Shown piece by piece: positions 46,112 through 54,441 of a DNA stretch of 64,000 nt. The stretch's first letter is position 1. Every line of letters starts with the position of its first letter. Source of the stretch: Flagellimonas chongwuensis (GTDB lineage Bacteria; Bacteroidota; Bacteroidia; Flavobacteriales; Flavobacteriaceae); assembly GCF_013376415.1 (NCBI RefSeq), contig NZ_WYET01000004.1, positions 186,001-250,000 of the forward strand. Reading direction: 5' to 3'. Made by a program: the position numbers and the translations under genes. The notes beneath the pieces are model-generated. The model searched no databases and had not been told where the DNA came from. It saw nothing but the letters and a program-made list of their open reading frames with translations.

Positions 46112-46125
46112 CTTCCTGTTGATAG

Positions 46126-46151
46126 TGTCAGGCCGAGCAAGTCGAAGTGAC
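46126..46151. repeat. Short partial REP-like element
   Basis: TGTCA (46126-46130) and TGACA (46147-46151) enclose a GCCGAGCAAGTCGAAG-like interior resembling REP elements. It lies just upstream of the repressor ATG, inside its probable leader, so it could form a weak hairpin. Confidence 0.35.
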
Positions 46152-46176
46152 AATCCATACCAAATATAAACGTTTT

Positions 46177-46251
46177 GGATTATTTCCAAAAATATTCATG
46201 GATTATTTCCACTTATTGGAATAATTCCATATTTTTGATTGGAATATTTCC
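46177..46251. promoter_or_regulatory. Four-site operator array with divergent promoters
   Basis: Four 11-base sites of the form GGAwTAwTTCC-like symmetry: GGATTATTTCC (46177-46187), GGATTATTTCC (46200-46210), GGAATAATTCC (46218-46228) and GGAATATTTCC (46241-46251). Centre spacings are 23, 18 and 23 bases, so the array is itself symmetric. A plus-strand -7 box TATTTTTG (46230-46237) lies between sites 3 and 4; a minus-strand -7 box TATTTTTG (46194-46187) lies between sites 1 and 2. A second minus-strand box TATATTTG (46168-46161) is also present. Binding should shut both promoters. Confidence 0.8.
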
Positions 46252-46256
46252 AAGTT

Positions 46257-47519
46257 ATGAATTTTGATAGGATACGAGAAAAACTGAACATATTGGCCGA
46301 TGCCGCTAAATACGATGTCTCCTGTGCAAGCAGTGGCAGTGACCGCTCCAACAAAAACAAAGGGTTGGGTAATGCCTCCAAAATGGGTATTTGCCATACC
46401 TACACGGCAGATGGTCGATGTGTATCATTATTAAAAATTCTTTTGACCAACCACTGCATTTTTGATTGCGCTTATTGTGTGACCCGAAAAAGCAACGATG
46501 TACCAAGGGCTGCTTTTAAAGTACAGGAAGTGGTGGACCTCACCATCAATTTTTATCGTAGAAATTATATCGAGGGGCTTTTTCTGAGTTCTGGCATATT
46601 CAAAAGCCCCGACCACACTATGGAACGCTTGATAGCGGTAGCTAAAAAACTGCGTGACGAGGAAAATTTCAATGGTTACATCCATTTAAAGTCAATTCCT
46701 GGTGCAAGTGATGAGTTAATGTACGAAGCAGGTCTTTACGCCGACCGACTTTCCGTAAATATAGAGGTTCCGACCATATCAGGTTTAAAACTTTTAGCCC
46801 CTGACAAAAAACATGAAGATTTCACCAAACCTATGGAAAAGGTAAAGAATGAAATTGTGCGCTACCAATCAGAGCGGAAGGTCATTAAAAATACACCGAA
46901 ATATGCCCCGGCGGGACAAAGCACCCAGATGATTGTAGGCGCTTCGGGAGAATCGGATAAGGATATCATGTATTCAGCCACTTATTATTACAAAACGTAT
47001 AATATGAAGCGAGTGTATTATTCCGGTTATGTTCCGGTGACCCACGATTCCCGTTTGCCAGCCATTGGCTCCCAGGTGCCTATGCTAAGAGAAAACCGTT
47101 TGTATCAGACGGATTGGCTTTTACGCTTTTATGGTTTTTCCATCGGCGAAATCTTAAACAATCAATTTCCCAACTTAGATATGGATGTGGACCCCAAACT
47201 CTCATGGGCCTTACGAAACCTACATCACTTTCCCGTAAATGTGAATACAGCTGACAAACAATTGTTGGCTCGAATTCCGGGAATAGGAATGCAATCGGTG
47301 CATAAAATTTTACAAGCAAGAAAATTTAGAAAATTGAACTGGGACCACCTTAAAAAAATCGGGGTGGCCCTCAACCGTGCCCAATATTTTATGGTCTGCG
47401 ATTCCCGGCTATGGGAACGTCGCGATATGGATGCGGATAAAATTAAAGGTATGATTTTGCAACAGTCCTCTGGAAAGTTTCGAGATCAGTACAGTGCACA
47501 ATTGTCCTTGTTCAATTAG
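46257..47519 (+). CDS. Putative DNA modification/repair radical SAM protein (TIGR03916-like)
   Basis: 420 aa from ATG 46257 (an upstream in-frame TTG at 46239 lies in operator 4). The radical SAM cluster motif is CIFDCAYC (C-x3-C-x2-C), preceded by SCASSGSDRSNKNKGLGN and followed by EGLFLSSGIFKSPDHTMERL. The C-terminus (about 320-375) has helix-hairpin-helix DNA-binding features: VNVNTADKQLLARIPGIGMQ and ILQARKFRKLNWDHLKKIGV. This matches the radical SAM family often linked to uracil-DNA glycosylase-like domains. The reaction is unknown; radical-based repair or modification of DNA is the family-level inference. It is the first gene under the four-operator promoter. Confidence 0.9.
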   Translation: MNFDRIREKLNILADAAKYDVSCASSGSDRSNKNKGLGNASKMGICHTYTADGRCVSLLKILLTNHCIFDCAYCVTRKSNDVPRAAFKVQEVVDLTINFYRRNYIEGLFLSSGIFKSPDHTMERLIAVAKKLRDEENFNGYIHLKSIPGASDELMYEAGLYADRLSVNIEVPTISGLKLLAPDKKHEDFTKPMEKVKNEIVRYQSERKVIKNTPKYAPAGQSTQMIVGASGESDKDIMYSATYYYKTYNMKRVYYSGYVPVTHDSRLPAIGSQVPMLRENRLYQTDWLLRFYGFSIGEILNNQFPNLDMDVDPKLSWALRNLHHFPVNVNTADKQLLARIPGIGMQSVHKILQARKFRKLNWDHLKKIGVALNRAQYFMVCDSRLWERRDMDADKIKGMILQQSSGKFRDQYSAQLSLFN

Positions 47520-47540
47520 CAACAGGCAATTGACAAGTAA

Positions 47541-47600
47541 GTCATTTCGACCGAAGGGTAGAAATCTAGATTTCTCAGTCGTAAACTCCTTCGAAATGAC
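47541..47600. repeat. REP-like element, copy 4, inside the repair operon
   Basis: GTCATTTCGA (47541-47550) and TCGAAATGAC (47591-47600) are perfect outer arms, and AGAAATCTAGATTTCT (47560-47575) is a perfect inner palindrome. It sits between the radical SAM stop (47519) and the DUF4130 start (47627) and may affect transcript stability or relative expression. Confidence 0.75.
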
Positions 47601-47626
47601 ATTAACGAAACTAAAAAGCAAACATT

Positions 47627-48403
47627 ATGAATACTTCAACAACCTTAGTTTACGACGGCAGTTTTAATGGTTTCTTGACTTCCGTCTTCGTCGCCTTTGA
47701 TGAGAAAATCAACGTGGCAGACATTCAAAAGAACAATCAATCCCAAAACGGATTGTTTTCTGAAACCGAAACTGTTTTCACGAATGTTGAAAAAGCAAAA
47801 CGGGTTTGGAACGGAATCCGCAACAAGAGCCATAACGCCATTTCCAATGTGTACTTTGCTTTTTTGAGCGAAGCCGAAGGCGTCGAAATGATGCTCTACA
47901 GCTACATTCAAAAATTGATGCGTGCCAAAAGTGGTAAAAATTTGGACTATTCGGACAGTACCGTGCTTTACATTGCCCAATTGGCCAAAAAAGTGGGGCG
48001 CGAGAAACATCGTATGGAAGCCTTTGTACGATTTCAATTGACCAAGGATGAAATCTTCTTTGCCAACATAGAACCTGATTTTGATATTCTACCTCTAATC
48101 TCCAAACATTTTCGCGACCGTTACGCCGACCAAAAATGGTTAATTTATGATGTAAAGCGCAAGTATGGTATTTATTACGATTTGGACCATGTGGAGATGG
48201 TATCCCTCAATTTAAAAGATATTCACCATAATAAAACAGTAAAAAGTGATTCCTTTGCCTCCGAAGAATATGAATGCCAAACGCTTTGGAACGATTATTT
48301 TAAAAGGACCAATATCGCATCTCGCATTAACCCTAAACTGCATAAACAACACGTACCTAAACGCTATTGGAAGTATTTGAGCGAGAAAAAGGAAGCGGTT
48401 TGA
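47627..48403 (+). CDS. DUF4130 protein, putative DNA repair partner (TIGR03915-like)
   Basis: 258 aa. It begins TTLVYDGSFNGFLTSVFVAF, the usual start of this family. The centre has TVLYIAQLAKKVGREKHRME and FVRFQLTKDEIFFANIEPDF, and it ends LWNDYFKRTNIASRINPKLH then KRYWKYLSEK. In other bacteria this domain is found next to, or fused with, a uracil-DNA glycosylase-like domain and beside the same radical SAM protein; here it stands alone, without the glycosylase part. It probably acts with the upstream enzyme; biochemistry is unknown. Its stop abuts the stop of the convergent gene at 48404. Confidence 0.9.
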   Translation: MNTSTTLVYDGSFNGFLTSVFVAFDEKINVADIQKNNQSQNGLFSETETVFTNVEKAKRVWNGIRNKSHNAISNVYFAFLSEAEGVEMMLYSYIQKLMRAKSGKNLDYSDSTVLYIAQLAKKVGREKHRMEAFVRFQLTKDEIFFANIEPDFDILPLISKHFRDRYADQKWLIYDVKRKYGIYYDLDHVEMVSLNLKDIHHNKTVKSDSFASEEYECQTLWNDYFKRTNIASRINPKLHKQHVPKRYWKYLSEKKEAV

Positions 48404-48931
48404 TTATCCCTTACTCTTCTCCCCTACAAAATGGTCGCTTTTGGTCTTGAACAGCACATTAAAACTGGTCAAACTGCCATAAACGCGTGTAATATACTGC
48501 TGTAGGTCCACTTTTTCTTGGTCGTCCAAGTTTTTACTGCTGTTTATCTTTTGTTCCATCACGCGGATACGGTCGCGCACCATCACAATTTTATGGAAAA
48601 AGGTTTCAATGGGCATATCCTTGTTGGCCGTACCATCACCGGATTCCAAAACCAATTTACCTCCTTTCCATTTATCGGCCATGGCAACTTTTTCGTGCGT
48701 GTCGCTCCATTTTTCCAGTATTTTTACCAGCGAGCGTTCTACGTCAAAAAAGCTTACGCTGTCCACCTCGTCCTCTACGCTTTCGATTACCTCAAAATCA
48801 GCATCAAGATCAATGGTTTCCAATCCATTTTCCAAAAAAGTAACCCAATAATGTTTGGATGATACGTTGGTGACCACACCTTTGCCATATTCCGGATGAT
48901 CTATTCTTGAGCCTATGCCTAATATTTTCAT
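48404..48931 (-). CDS. Hypothetical protein with SH3/Tudor-like N-terminus
   Basis: 175 aa, family not firmly recognised. The first 50 residues (IGSRIDHPEYGKGVVTNVSS, YWVTFLENGLETIDLDADF) look like the small beta-barrel found at the end of UvrD-type helicases and in other nucleic-acid-associated proteins. The rest is acidic and helical (FFDVERSLVKILEKWSDTHE; IVMVRDRIRVMEQKINSSKN). Cytoplasmic. A -7 box lies 23 bases upstream. It is convergent with the DUF4130 gene without any spacer. Confidence 0.6.
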   Translation of the reverse strand: MKILGIGSRIDHPEYGKGVVTNVSSKHYWVTFLENGLETIDLDADFEVIESVEDEVDSVSFFDVERSLVKILEKWSDTHEKVAMADKWKGGKLVLESGDGTANKDMPIETFFHKIVMVRDRIRVMEQKINSSKNLDDQEKVDLQQYITRVYGSLTSFNVLFKTKSDHFVGEKSKG

Positions 48932-48953
48932 AATTGTATTTATTTTCTGTTCT

Positions 48954-48961
48954 CAAATTTA
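48954..48961 (-). promoter_or_regulatory. -7 promoter box for the 175-aa gene
   Basis: The minus strand reads TAAATTTG, an exact TAnnTTTG match, 23 bases before the ATG at 48931. Confidence 0.45.
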
Positions 48962-49013
48962 GATTTTTTGGTTGTAAGCCCTAACTTCGTTGTCGGTTTT
49001 TTAACCAGTATTC

Positions 49014-50762
49014 ATGGAACCACGAAAAATAAGAGCAAAGCTCGGGGAGTTGGCTTCAACTTCAATCAGTGGTAACGATATCAGTTCTTCTTGTCTGTAC
49101 GTATCCGCTTTGGCCGTTTTACATGCAGGCCAATATGCATGGATTTCATTGTTGATTGTCGGTGTTGTTCTCTTTTTATTTCGGAAAATTTACGGTGAAG
49201 TAGTCGGGGCACTGCCCATGAACGGAGGAGCCTACAACGCCCTGTTGAACACCACCAGCAAGGGAATGGCATCTTTAGCTGCGTCTCTGACCTTATTATC
49301 GTATATGGCGACCGCGGTAATCTCCGCCAATGAAGCCATGGCCTATTTAAAGAACATTGTGCCACAACTGCCCGTGATTTTGGCCACTATAGGCCTATTG
49401 TCCATATTTATGGGGCTGGTTATCATCGGTATTGGCGAATCTTCCAAAGTGGCCATTGTCATTTTTATTTTCCATTTGGCTTCCTTGATTTTATTATCCT
49501 CTTTCGCAGGCATCTATCTTTTCGAACATGGCTTGGATGTGTTTGCCGACAACAACGCATTGCCCGTAAAGCACGGTGCGTTGCCCATGGCCCTGTTCTT
49601 TGGATTTTCTGCGGCCATGTTGGGTATAAGCGGATTCGAAAGCTCCGCCAACTTCGTTGAAGAGCAGAAAAAAGGCGTGTTTCCCAAAACCTTGCGCAAT
49701 ATGTGGGTGGTGGTCACCATTTTTAATCCCTTAATTGCCTTTTTGGCGCTGGCCGTTTTACCTATTTCAGATATAGAGTCCAATAGTGAAGCATTGCTAT
49801 CCATAATGGGCAACCAAGTAAGTGGTTCGTGGTTATCCTTCTTGGTTTCTGTGGATGCCGTACTGGTTTTGAGCGGGGCCGTACTTACCTCCTTCGTGGG
49901 TGTATCCGGTCTGGTGGAACGTATCACTTTGGATAGAATCCTGCCCCCATTTTTATTAAAACGTAACAAGAACGGAAGCACCTACCGGATTGCCATCGTG
50001 TTTTTTATGCTTTGTGTTTCCATTCTATTGATTACCGAAGGTGACTTGGAAGCTTTGGCCGGTGTGTATACCATAGCCTTTTTGTCCGTAATGGCACTTT
50101 TTGGCATTGGTAATATTTTGCTTAAAGTAAGGCGAAAAAACCTACCACGGCCTGAACGTTCTGGTTGGTTGTCCTTACTTGTTGCCATTGCTTCGGTAAT
50201 TACAGCTTTGGTGGGAAATATTCTTTTGAACCCTGACTATTTGGTTGTTTTTATGGAATATTTTGTTCCGACCATAGCACTGGTTTTGGTAATGCTCAAT
50301 AGGACCGCCCTGTTAAAATTGTTATTACGTTTGATTCGGTATTTTCTGGACCCCATCAACCGATTTTTGGTGAAATCCTATCGAGGTATCAATCGGGTAA
50401 TCGACCACATCAACGACCAAGAGTTTGTCTATTTTACCAAGAAAGATGATGTGGCCGCTCTCAATAAAGTGCTGCTGTACATCCGAAACAACGAGCATAC
50501 CCGCAAATTAAAAATCGTATCTATTTTTTCCGAAGGAGAACAGGCCACCGACAGCTTTATATCTGATTTAAAAGTACTGGATAGGGAATATCCAGAAATT
50601 AAAATCGAATACATTCAATTGAAAGGAGAATTTACACCCAAAAAAATAAAAGAACTCTCCGAAAAATGGAATATTCCCATCAATTTTATGTTTATTGGAA
50701 GCCCTAGCGATAAATTCCCATACCCTTTGCAAGAGCTCGGAGGCGTCCGCCTCATCATTTGA
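49014..50762 (+). CDS. APC-family amino acid permease with C-terminal soluble domain
   Basis: 582 aa. About twelve membrane helices (about 20-440) start with the APC pattern GELASTSISGNDISSSCLYV and include MNGGAYNALLNTTSKGMASL and FGFSAAMLGISGFESSANFV. The C-terminal 140 residues (from about 450) are soluble, with VAALNKVLLYIRNNEHTRKL and IPINFMFIGSPSDKFPYPLQ, resembling a USP-like cytoplasmic domain. It moves amino acids or related cations across the inner membrane; the substrate is unknown. About 105 bases separate it from uvrA, which has its own promoter. Confidence 0.88.
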   Translation: MEPRKIRAKLGELASTSISGNDISSSCLYVSALAVLHAGQYAWISLLIVGVVLFLFRKIYGEVVGALPMNGGAYNALLNTTSKGMASLAASLTLLSYMATAVISANEAMAYLKNIVPQLPVILATIGLLSIFMGLVIIGIGESSKVAIVIFIFHLASLILLSSFAGIYLFEHGLDVFADNNALPVKHGALPMALFFGFSAAMLGISGFESSANFVEEQKKGVFPKTLRNMWVVVTIFNPLIAFLALAVLPISDIESNSEALLSIMGNQVSGSWLSFLVSVDAVLVLSGAVLTSFVGVSGLVERITLDRILPPFLLKRNKNGSTYRIAIVFFMLCVSILLITEGDLEALAGVYTIAFLSVMALFGIGNILLKVRRKNLPRPERSGWLSLLVAIASVITALVGNILLNPDYLVVFMEYFVPTIALVLVMLNRTALLKLLLRLIRYFLDPINRFLVKSYRGINRVIDHINDQEFVYFTKKDDVAALNKVLLYIRNNEHTRKLKIVSIFSEGEQATDSFISDLKVLDREYPEIKIEYIQLKGEFTPKKIKELSEKWNIPINFMFIGSPSDKFPYPLQELGGVRLII

Positions 50763-50843
50763 TGGAAAGCATGGTACTTTAAACATTCCATCGTTAACAA
50801 AAACGAAACCAAAAGGCCACTTCATTTTTACATACCAAATCGC

Positions 50844-50851
50844 TATTTTTG
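50844..50851 (+). promoter_or_regulatory. -7 promoter box for uvrA
   Basis: TATTTTTG, an exact TAnnTTTG match, 17 bases before the uvrA ATG (50868). The operator motif of the S24 repressor (GGA-N5-TCC with an AT core) is not present here. Confidence 0.5.
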
Positions 50852-50867
50852 AGGTTTGCTATGATTT

Positions 50868-53729
50868 ATGATCAATTACGAAGAACATATTGAGGTTAAG
50901 GGCGCAAGAGTCCATAATCTGAAAAATATAGATGTCACCATACCCCGTGAAAAACTGGTGGTGATTACTGGACTTTCCGGCAGCGGAAAATCCTCCTTGG
51001 CCTTTGACACCATTTACGCCGAAGGTCAAAGAAGATATATTGAAACCTTCTCAGCCTATGCCCGACAATTTTTGGGCGGTTTGGAACGTCCCGATGTAGA
51101 TAAAATCGATGGACTTTCCCCAGTAATCGCCATTGAACAAAAGACCACATCAAAATCTCCGCGCTCCACGGTCGGTACCATCACAGAGGTTTACGATTTT
51201 CTTCGTCTTCTTTTTGCCCGCGCCGGCGATGCCTACAGTTACAATACGGGCGAAAAAATGGTAAGCTATAGCGATGAGCAGATCAAGGATTTAATCATTG
51301 AATCTTACAAAGACAAAAAAATAAATGTGCTGGCGCCTGTCATCAAATCACGTAAAGGACATTACCGTGAACTGTTTGAACAAATTGCCAAGCAAGGGTT
51401 TGTAAAAGTTCGGGTAGATGGTGAGATTACCGACATCACCAAGGGAATGAAAGTGGACCGATACAAAACCCACGATATCGAAATCGTAATCGATCGTTTA
51501 AAAGTCGGTGACAACGAAGATTTCCATAAACGTTTGAGCGAAACCATCAATACGGCCATGTACAGTGGAGAAAATGTTTTGATGGTACTGGAAGAAGGCG
51601 AAACCGTGCCCCGGTATTTCAGCAGGGATTTAATGTGTCCATCATCGGGCATCTCCTATCCCACACCAGAGCCAAATACGTTTTCCTTTAACTCTCCGAA
51701 AGGAATGTGTCCGGAATGTAGTGGATTGGGCCACGTGTTCCAGGTTAACGAGAATAAAATCATTCCCAACAAAAAAATATCCATTAAATCTGGTGGACTT
51801 GCCCCTTTGGGCGAATACAAAAAATCTTGGGCCTTCAAACAACTGGAAACCATTGCGCAGCGGTATAATTTTGATTTGACAGATGCCATTGAAAAGATTC
51901 CGGAAGAAGCCATGAACGTTATTTTGAAGGGTGGCAAGGAAAGTTTTGAGGTAGACTCCAAAAGCTTAGGGGTCAAGAGACAGTACAAAATTGATTATGA
52001 AGGTATTTCCAACTTCATAAAGACCCAGTATGAAGAAGCTAACTCAACATCCATAAAACGATGGGCCAAAGATTACATGGACAAGGTGAAATGTCCAGAA
52101 TGTGAAGGCTCCCGCTTGCGGAAAGAATCTCTCTATTTTAAAGTAGATGGTAAAAATATTGCCGAATTGGCCCAAATGGACATTGTAGAGCTGAACAATT
52201 TCTTCCACAATCTAGAAGATACCTTGGAAGGCAACCAAAAGAAAATTGCCGAGGAAATCATCAAGGAAATCAAAGCACGTGTCGGGTTCTTATTGGATGT
52301 AGGGTTGGATTACCTATCATTGAACCGCAGTTCCAAGTCATTGTCAGGTGGTGAAGCGCAACGTATTCGTTTGGCCACGCAAATTGGCTCACAATTGGTG
52401 GGCGTACTCTACATTTTGGACGAACCTAGTATCGGTTTGCACCAGAGGGACAATGAACGCCTGATTCATTCTTTGGAAGCCTTACGGGATATCGGAAACT
52501 CAGTAATTGTAGTGGAGCACGACCGCGACATGATCGAATGTGCAGACCATGTTATCGATATAGGCCCAAAGGCCGGCAAGCACGGCGGAGAAATCATTTC
52601 AGAAGGAAGTCCAAAGGATTTGGTCAACCAGCAAACATTGACCGCACAATACATTACAGGGGAACTGGAAATTCCAGTACCAGCAGAAAGACGTAAGGGA
52701 ACCGGCAAAAAGATTACTCTTTCGGGTTGTACCGGCAATAACCTTAAAAATGTGACCGTGGATTTCCCATTGGGGAAACTGATAGGGGTCACCGGGGTCT
52801 CCGGGAGTGGCAAATCCACTTTGGTTAACGAAACCCTCTACCCTATTATGAACGCCCACTATTTTAATGGCGTTAAAAAACCAATGCCGTATAAAAAAAT
52901 CAAGGGTTTGGAACATATCGACAAGGTCATCGATATCAACCAGTCTCCCATTGGCCGTACTCCACGATCAAACCCAGCCACCTACACTGGGGTTTTTAGT
53001 GAAATACGCTCGCTTTTCGCCAAAACCACGGAGGCTACCATACGCGGATATAAACCGGGGCGTTTTAGTTTCAATGTGGCCGGAGGAAGATGTGAAACCT
53101 GTCAAGGGGGCGGCCTAAAAGTGATTGAAATGAACTTTTTGCCCGATGTATACGTAGAATGTGAAACCTGTAATGGCAAACGATTTAACCGGGAAACCTT
53201 GGAAATCCGATATAAAGGCAAATCGATAGCCGATGTTTTGGAAATGACCATCAACGAAGCTGTAGATTTCTTTGAGAATATTCCAAAAATTCATCGTAAA
53301 CTTAAGACAATAAAAGATGTAGGTTTGGGTTATATTTCATTGGGTCAACAGTCCACTACCTTATCCGGTGGTGAAGCCCAAAGGGTAAAGTTAGCTACGG
53401 AACTTTCCAAAAGGGACACTGGAAACACCTTTTATATCCTCGACGAACCAACAACAGGCTTGCATTTTGAAGACATTAGAGTACTTATGGACGTACTCGA
53501 CCGTTTGGTGGACAAGGGCAACACCATTTTGGTAATAGAGCACAACATGGATGTAATCAAAATGATGGACCACATTATAGACATAGGTTATGAAGGAGGA
53601 AGAGGTGGTGGAACAGTTGTTGCTACCGGTACCCCGGAAGAAGTCGCCAAGGACAAAAAAAGCTTTACCGCCAAGTTTTTAAAGAAAGAATTGGAAAATA
53701 CTAAACAAAAAATTGCACGCGCAGTTTAG
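50868..53729 (+). CDS. uvrA: Excinuclease ABC subunit A
   Basis: 953 aa, full length. Two ABC ATPase modules: Walker [21 protein letters not shown] and [17 protein letters not shown]; signatures [20 protein letters not shown] and [20 protein letters not shown]; Walker [12 protein letters not shown] and [11 protein letters not shown]. Zinc modules have [22 protein letters not shown] and CETCQGGG...CETCNGKRF. It recognises bulky DNA lesions and loads UvrB in nucleotide excision repair. It is followed after 9 bases by the LOG gene and then by the M1-like gene, so it probably heads a three-gene operon. Confidence 0.98.
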   Translation: MINYEEHIEVKGARVHNLKNIDVTIPREKLVVITGLSGSGKSSLAFDTIYAEGQRRYIETFSAYARQFLGGLERPDVDKIDGLSPVIAIEQKTTSKSPRSTVGTITEVYDFLRLLFARAGDAYSYNTGEKMVSYSDEQIKDLIIESYKDKKINVLAPVIKSRKGHYRELFEQIAKQGFVKVRVDGEITDITKGMKVDRYKTHDIEIVIDRLKVGDNEDFHKRLSETINTAMYSGENVLMVLEEGETVPRYFSRDLMCPSSGISYPTPEPNTFSFNSPKGMCPECSGLGHVFQVNENKIIPNKKISIKSGGLAPLGEYKKSWAFKQLETIAQRYNFDLTDAIEKIPEEAMNVILKGGKESFEVDSKSLGVKRQYKIDYEGISNFIKTQYEEANSTSIKRWAKDYMDKVKCPECEGSRLRKESLYFKVDGKNIAELAQMDIVELNNFFHNLEDTLEGNQKKIAEEIIKEIKARVGFLLDVGLDYLSLNRSSKSLSGGEAQRIRLATQIGSQLVGVLYILDEPSIGLHQRDNERLIHSLEALRDIGNSVIVVEHDRDMIECADHVIDIGPKAGKHGGEIISEGSPKDLVNQQTLTAQYITGELEIPVPAERRKGTGKKITLSGCTGNNLKNVTVDFPLGKLIGVTGVSGSGKSTLVNETLYPIMNAHYFNGVKKPMPYKKIKGLEHIDKVIDINQSPIGRTPRSNPATYTGVFSEIRSLFAKTTEATIRGYKPGRFSFNVAGGRCETCQGGGLKVIEMNFLPDVYVECETCNGKRFNRETLEIRYKGKSIADVLEMTINEAVDFFENIPKIHRKLKTIKDVGLGYISLGQQSTTLSGGEAQRVKLATELSKRDTGNTFYILDEPTTGLHFEDIRVLMDVLDRLVDKGNTILVIEHNMDVIKMMDHIIDIGYEGGRGGGTVVATGTPEEVAKDKKSFTAKFLKKELENTKQKIARAV

Positions 53730-53738
53730 ATAAAAGTT

Positions 53739-54431
53739 ATGCATATGCGAAGAGAGCAACATTCCAAGGGATGGAATGAAATAAAGACAAACGATTCATG
53801 GGCCATATTCAAAATTATGGGCGAGTTTGTCAATGGATTTGAAAAAATGAGCAGAATAGGACCATGTGTCTCCATTTTTGGGTCGGCACGGGTTCGCGAA
53901 GGCCATCAATATTATGATTTAGCGGTTAGAATATCTCAAAAAATCGCCGAGGCCGGTTATGGTGTCATTACCGGTGGAGGTCCCGGAATCATGGAAGCCG
54001 GTAACAAAGGAGCTAGTTTAGCTGGTGGAACCTCTGTTGGATTGAACATAGACCTGCCATTTGAGCAGCATGACAATCCTTATATTGACGATGATAAAAG
54101 TCTTGATTTCGATTACTTTTTTGTACGAAAAGTAATGTTTGTGAAGTATTCTCAAGGTTTTGTGGTAATGCCTGGAGGATTCGGAACATTGGATGAGTTC
54201 TTTGAGGCGCTCACCTTGATTCAAACTCATAAAATACATACATTTCCTATTATACTTGTTGGTACCGAATTCTGGAAGGGATTGATGGATTGGATCAAAA
54301 ATACTTTGGTCGAAGCCGGTAACATTAGTCCAAAAGACCTTGATTTGATCAAATTGGTGGACACCGAAGATGAAGTTGTTGAGATTATAGACGCCTTTTA
54401 TAAGGGCAGAACATTGAGTCCAAATTTTTAA
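53739..54431 (+). CDS. LOG/TIGR00730-family Rossmann protein
   Basis: 230 aa. The family motifs ITGGGPGIMEAGNKGA and PGGFGTLDEFFEALTLIQ (PGGxGTxxE) are intact, together with FGSARVREGHQYYDLA. LOG-type enzymes release a base from nucleoside 5'-monophosphates (cytokinin-activating phosphoribohydrolases; formerly annotated as lysine decarboxylases). In bacteria they probably clean up nucleotides. It sits between uvrA and the M1-like gene with about 10-base gaps, so co-transcription is likely. Confidence 0.93.
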   Translation: MHMRREQHSKGWNEIKTNDSWAIFKIMGEFVNGFEKMSRIGPCVSIFGSARVREGHQYYDLAVRISQKIAEAGYGVITGGGPGIMEAGNKGASLAGGTSVGLNIDLPFEQHDNPYIDDDKSLDFDYFFVRKVMFVKYSQGFVVMPGGFGTLDEFFEALTLIQTHKIHTFPIILVGTEFWKGLMDWIKNTLVEAGNISPKDLDLIKLVDTEDEVVEIIDAFYKGRTLSPNF

Positions 54432-54441
54432 TCCTACTACA

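Noticed and set aside
46112-46189. Upstream in-frame ATG adding 26 residues to the S24 repressor
   Set aside because: That ATG lies in operator 1 and upstream of or within the predicted minus-strand promoter; the HTH domain starts normally at 46111.
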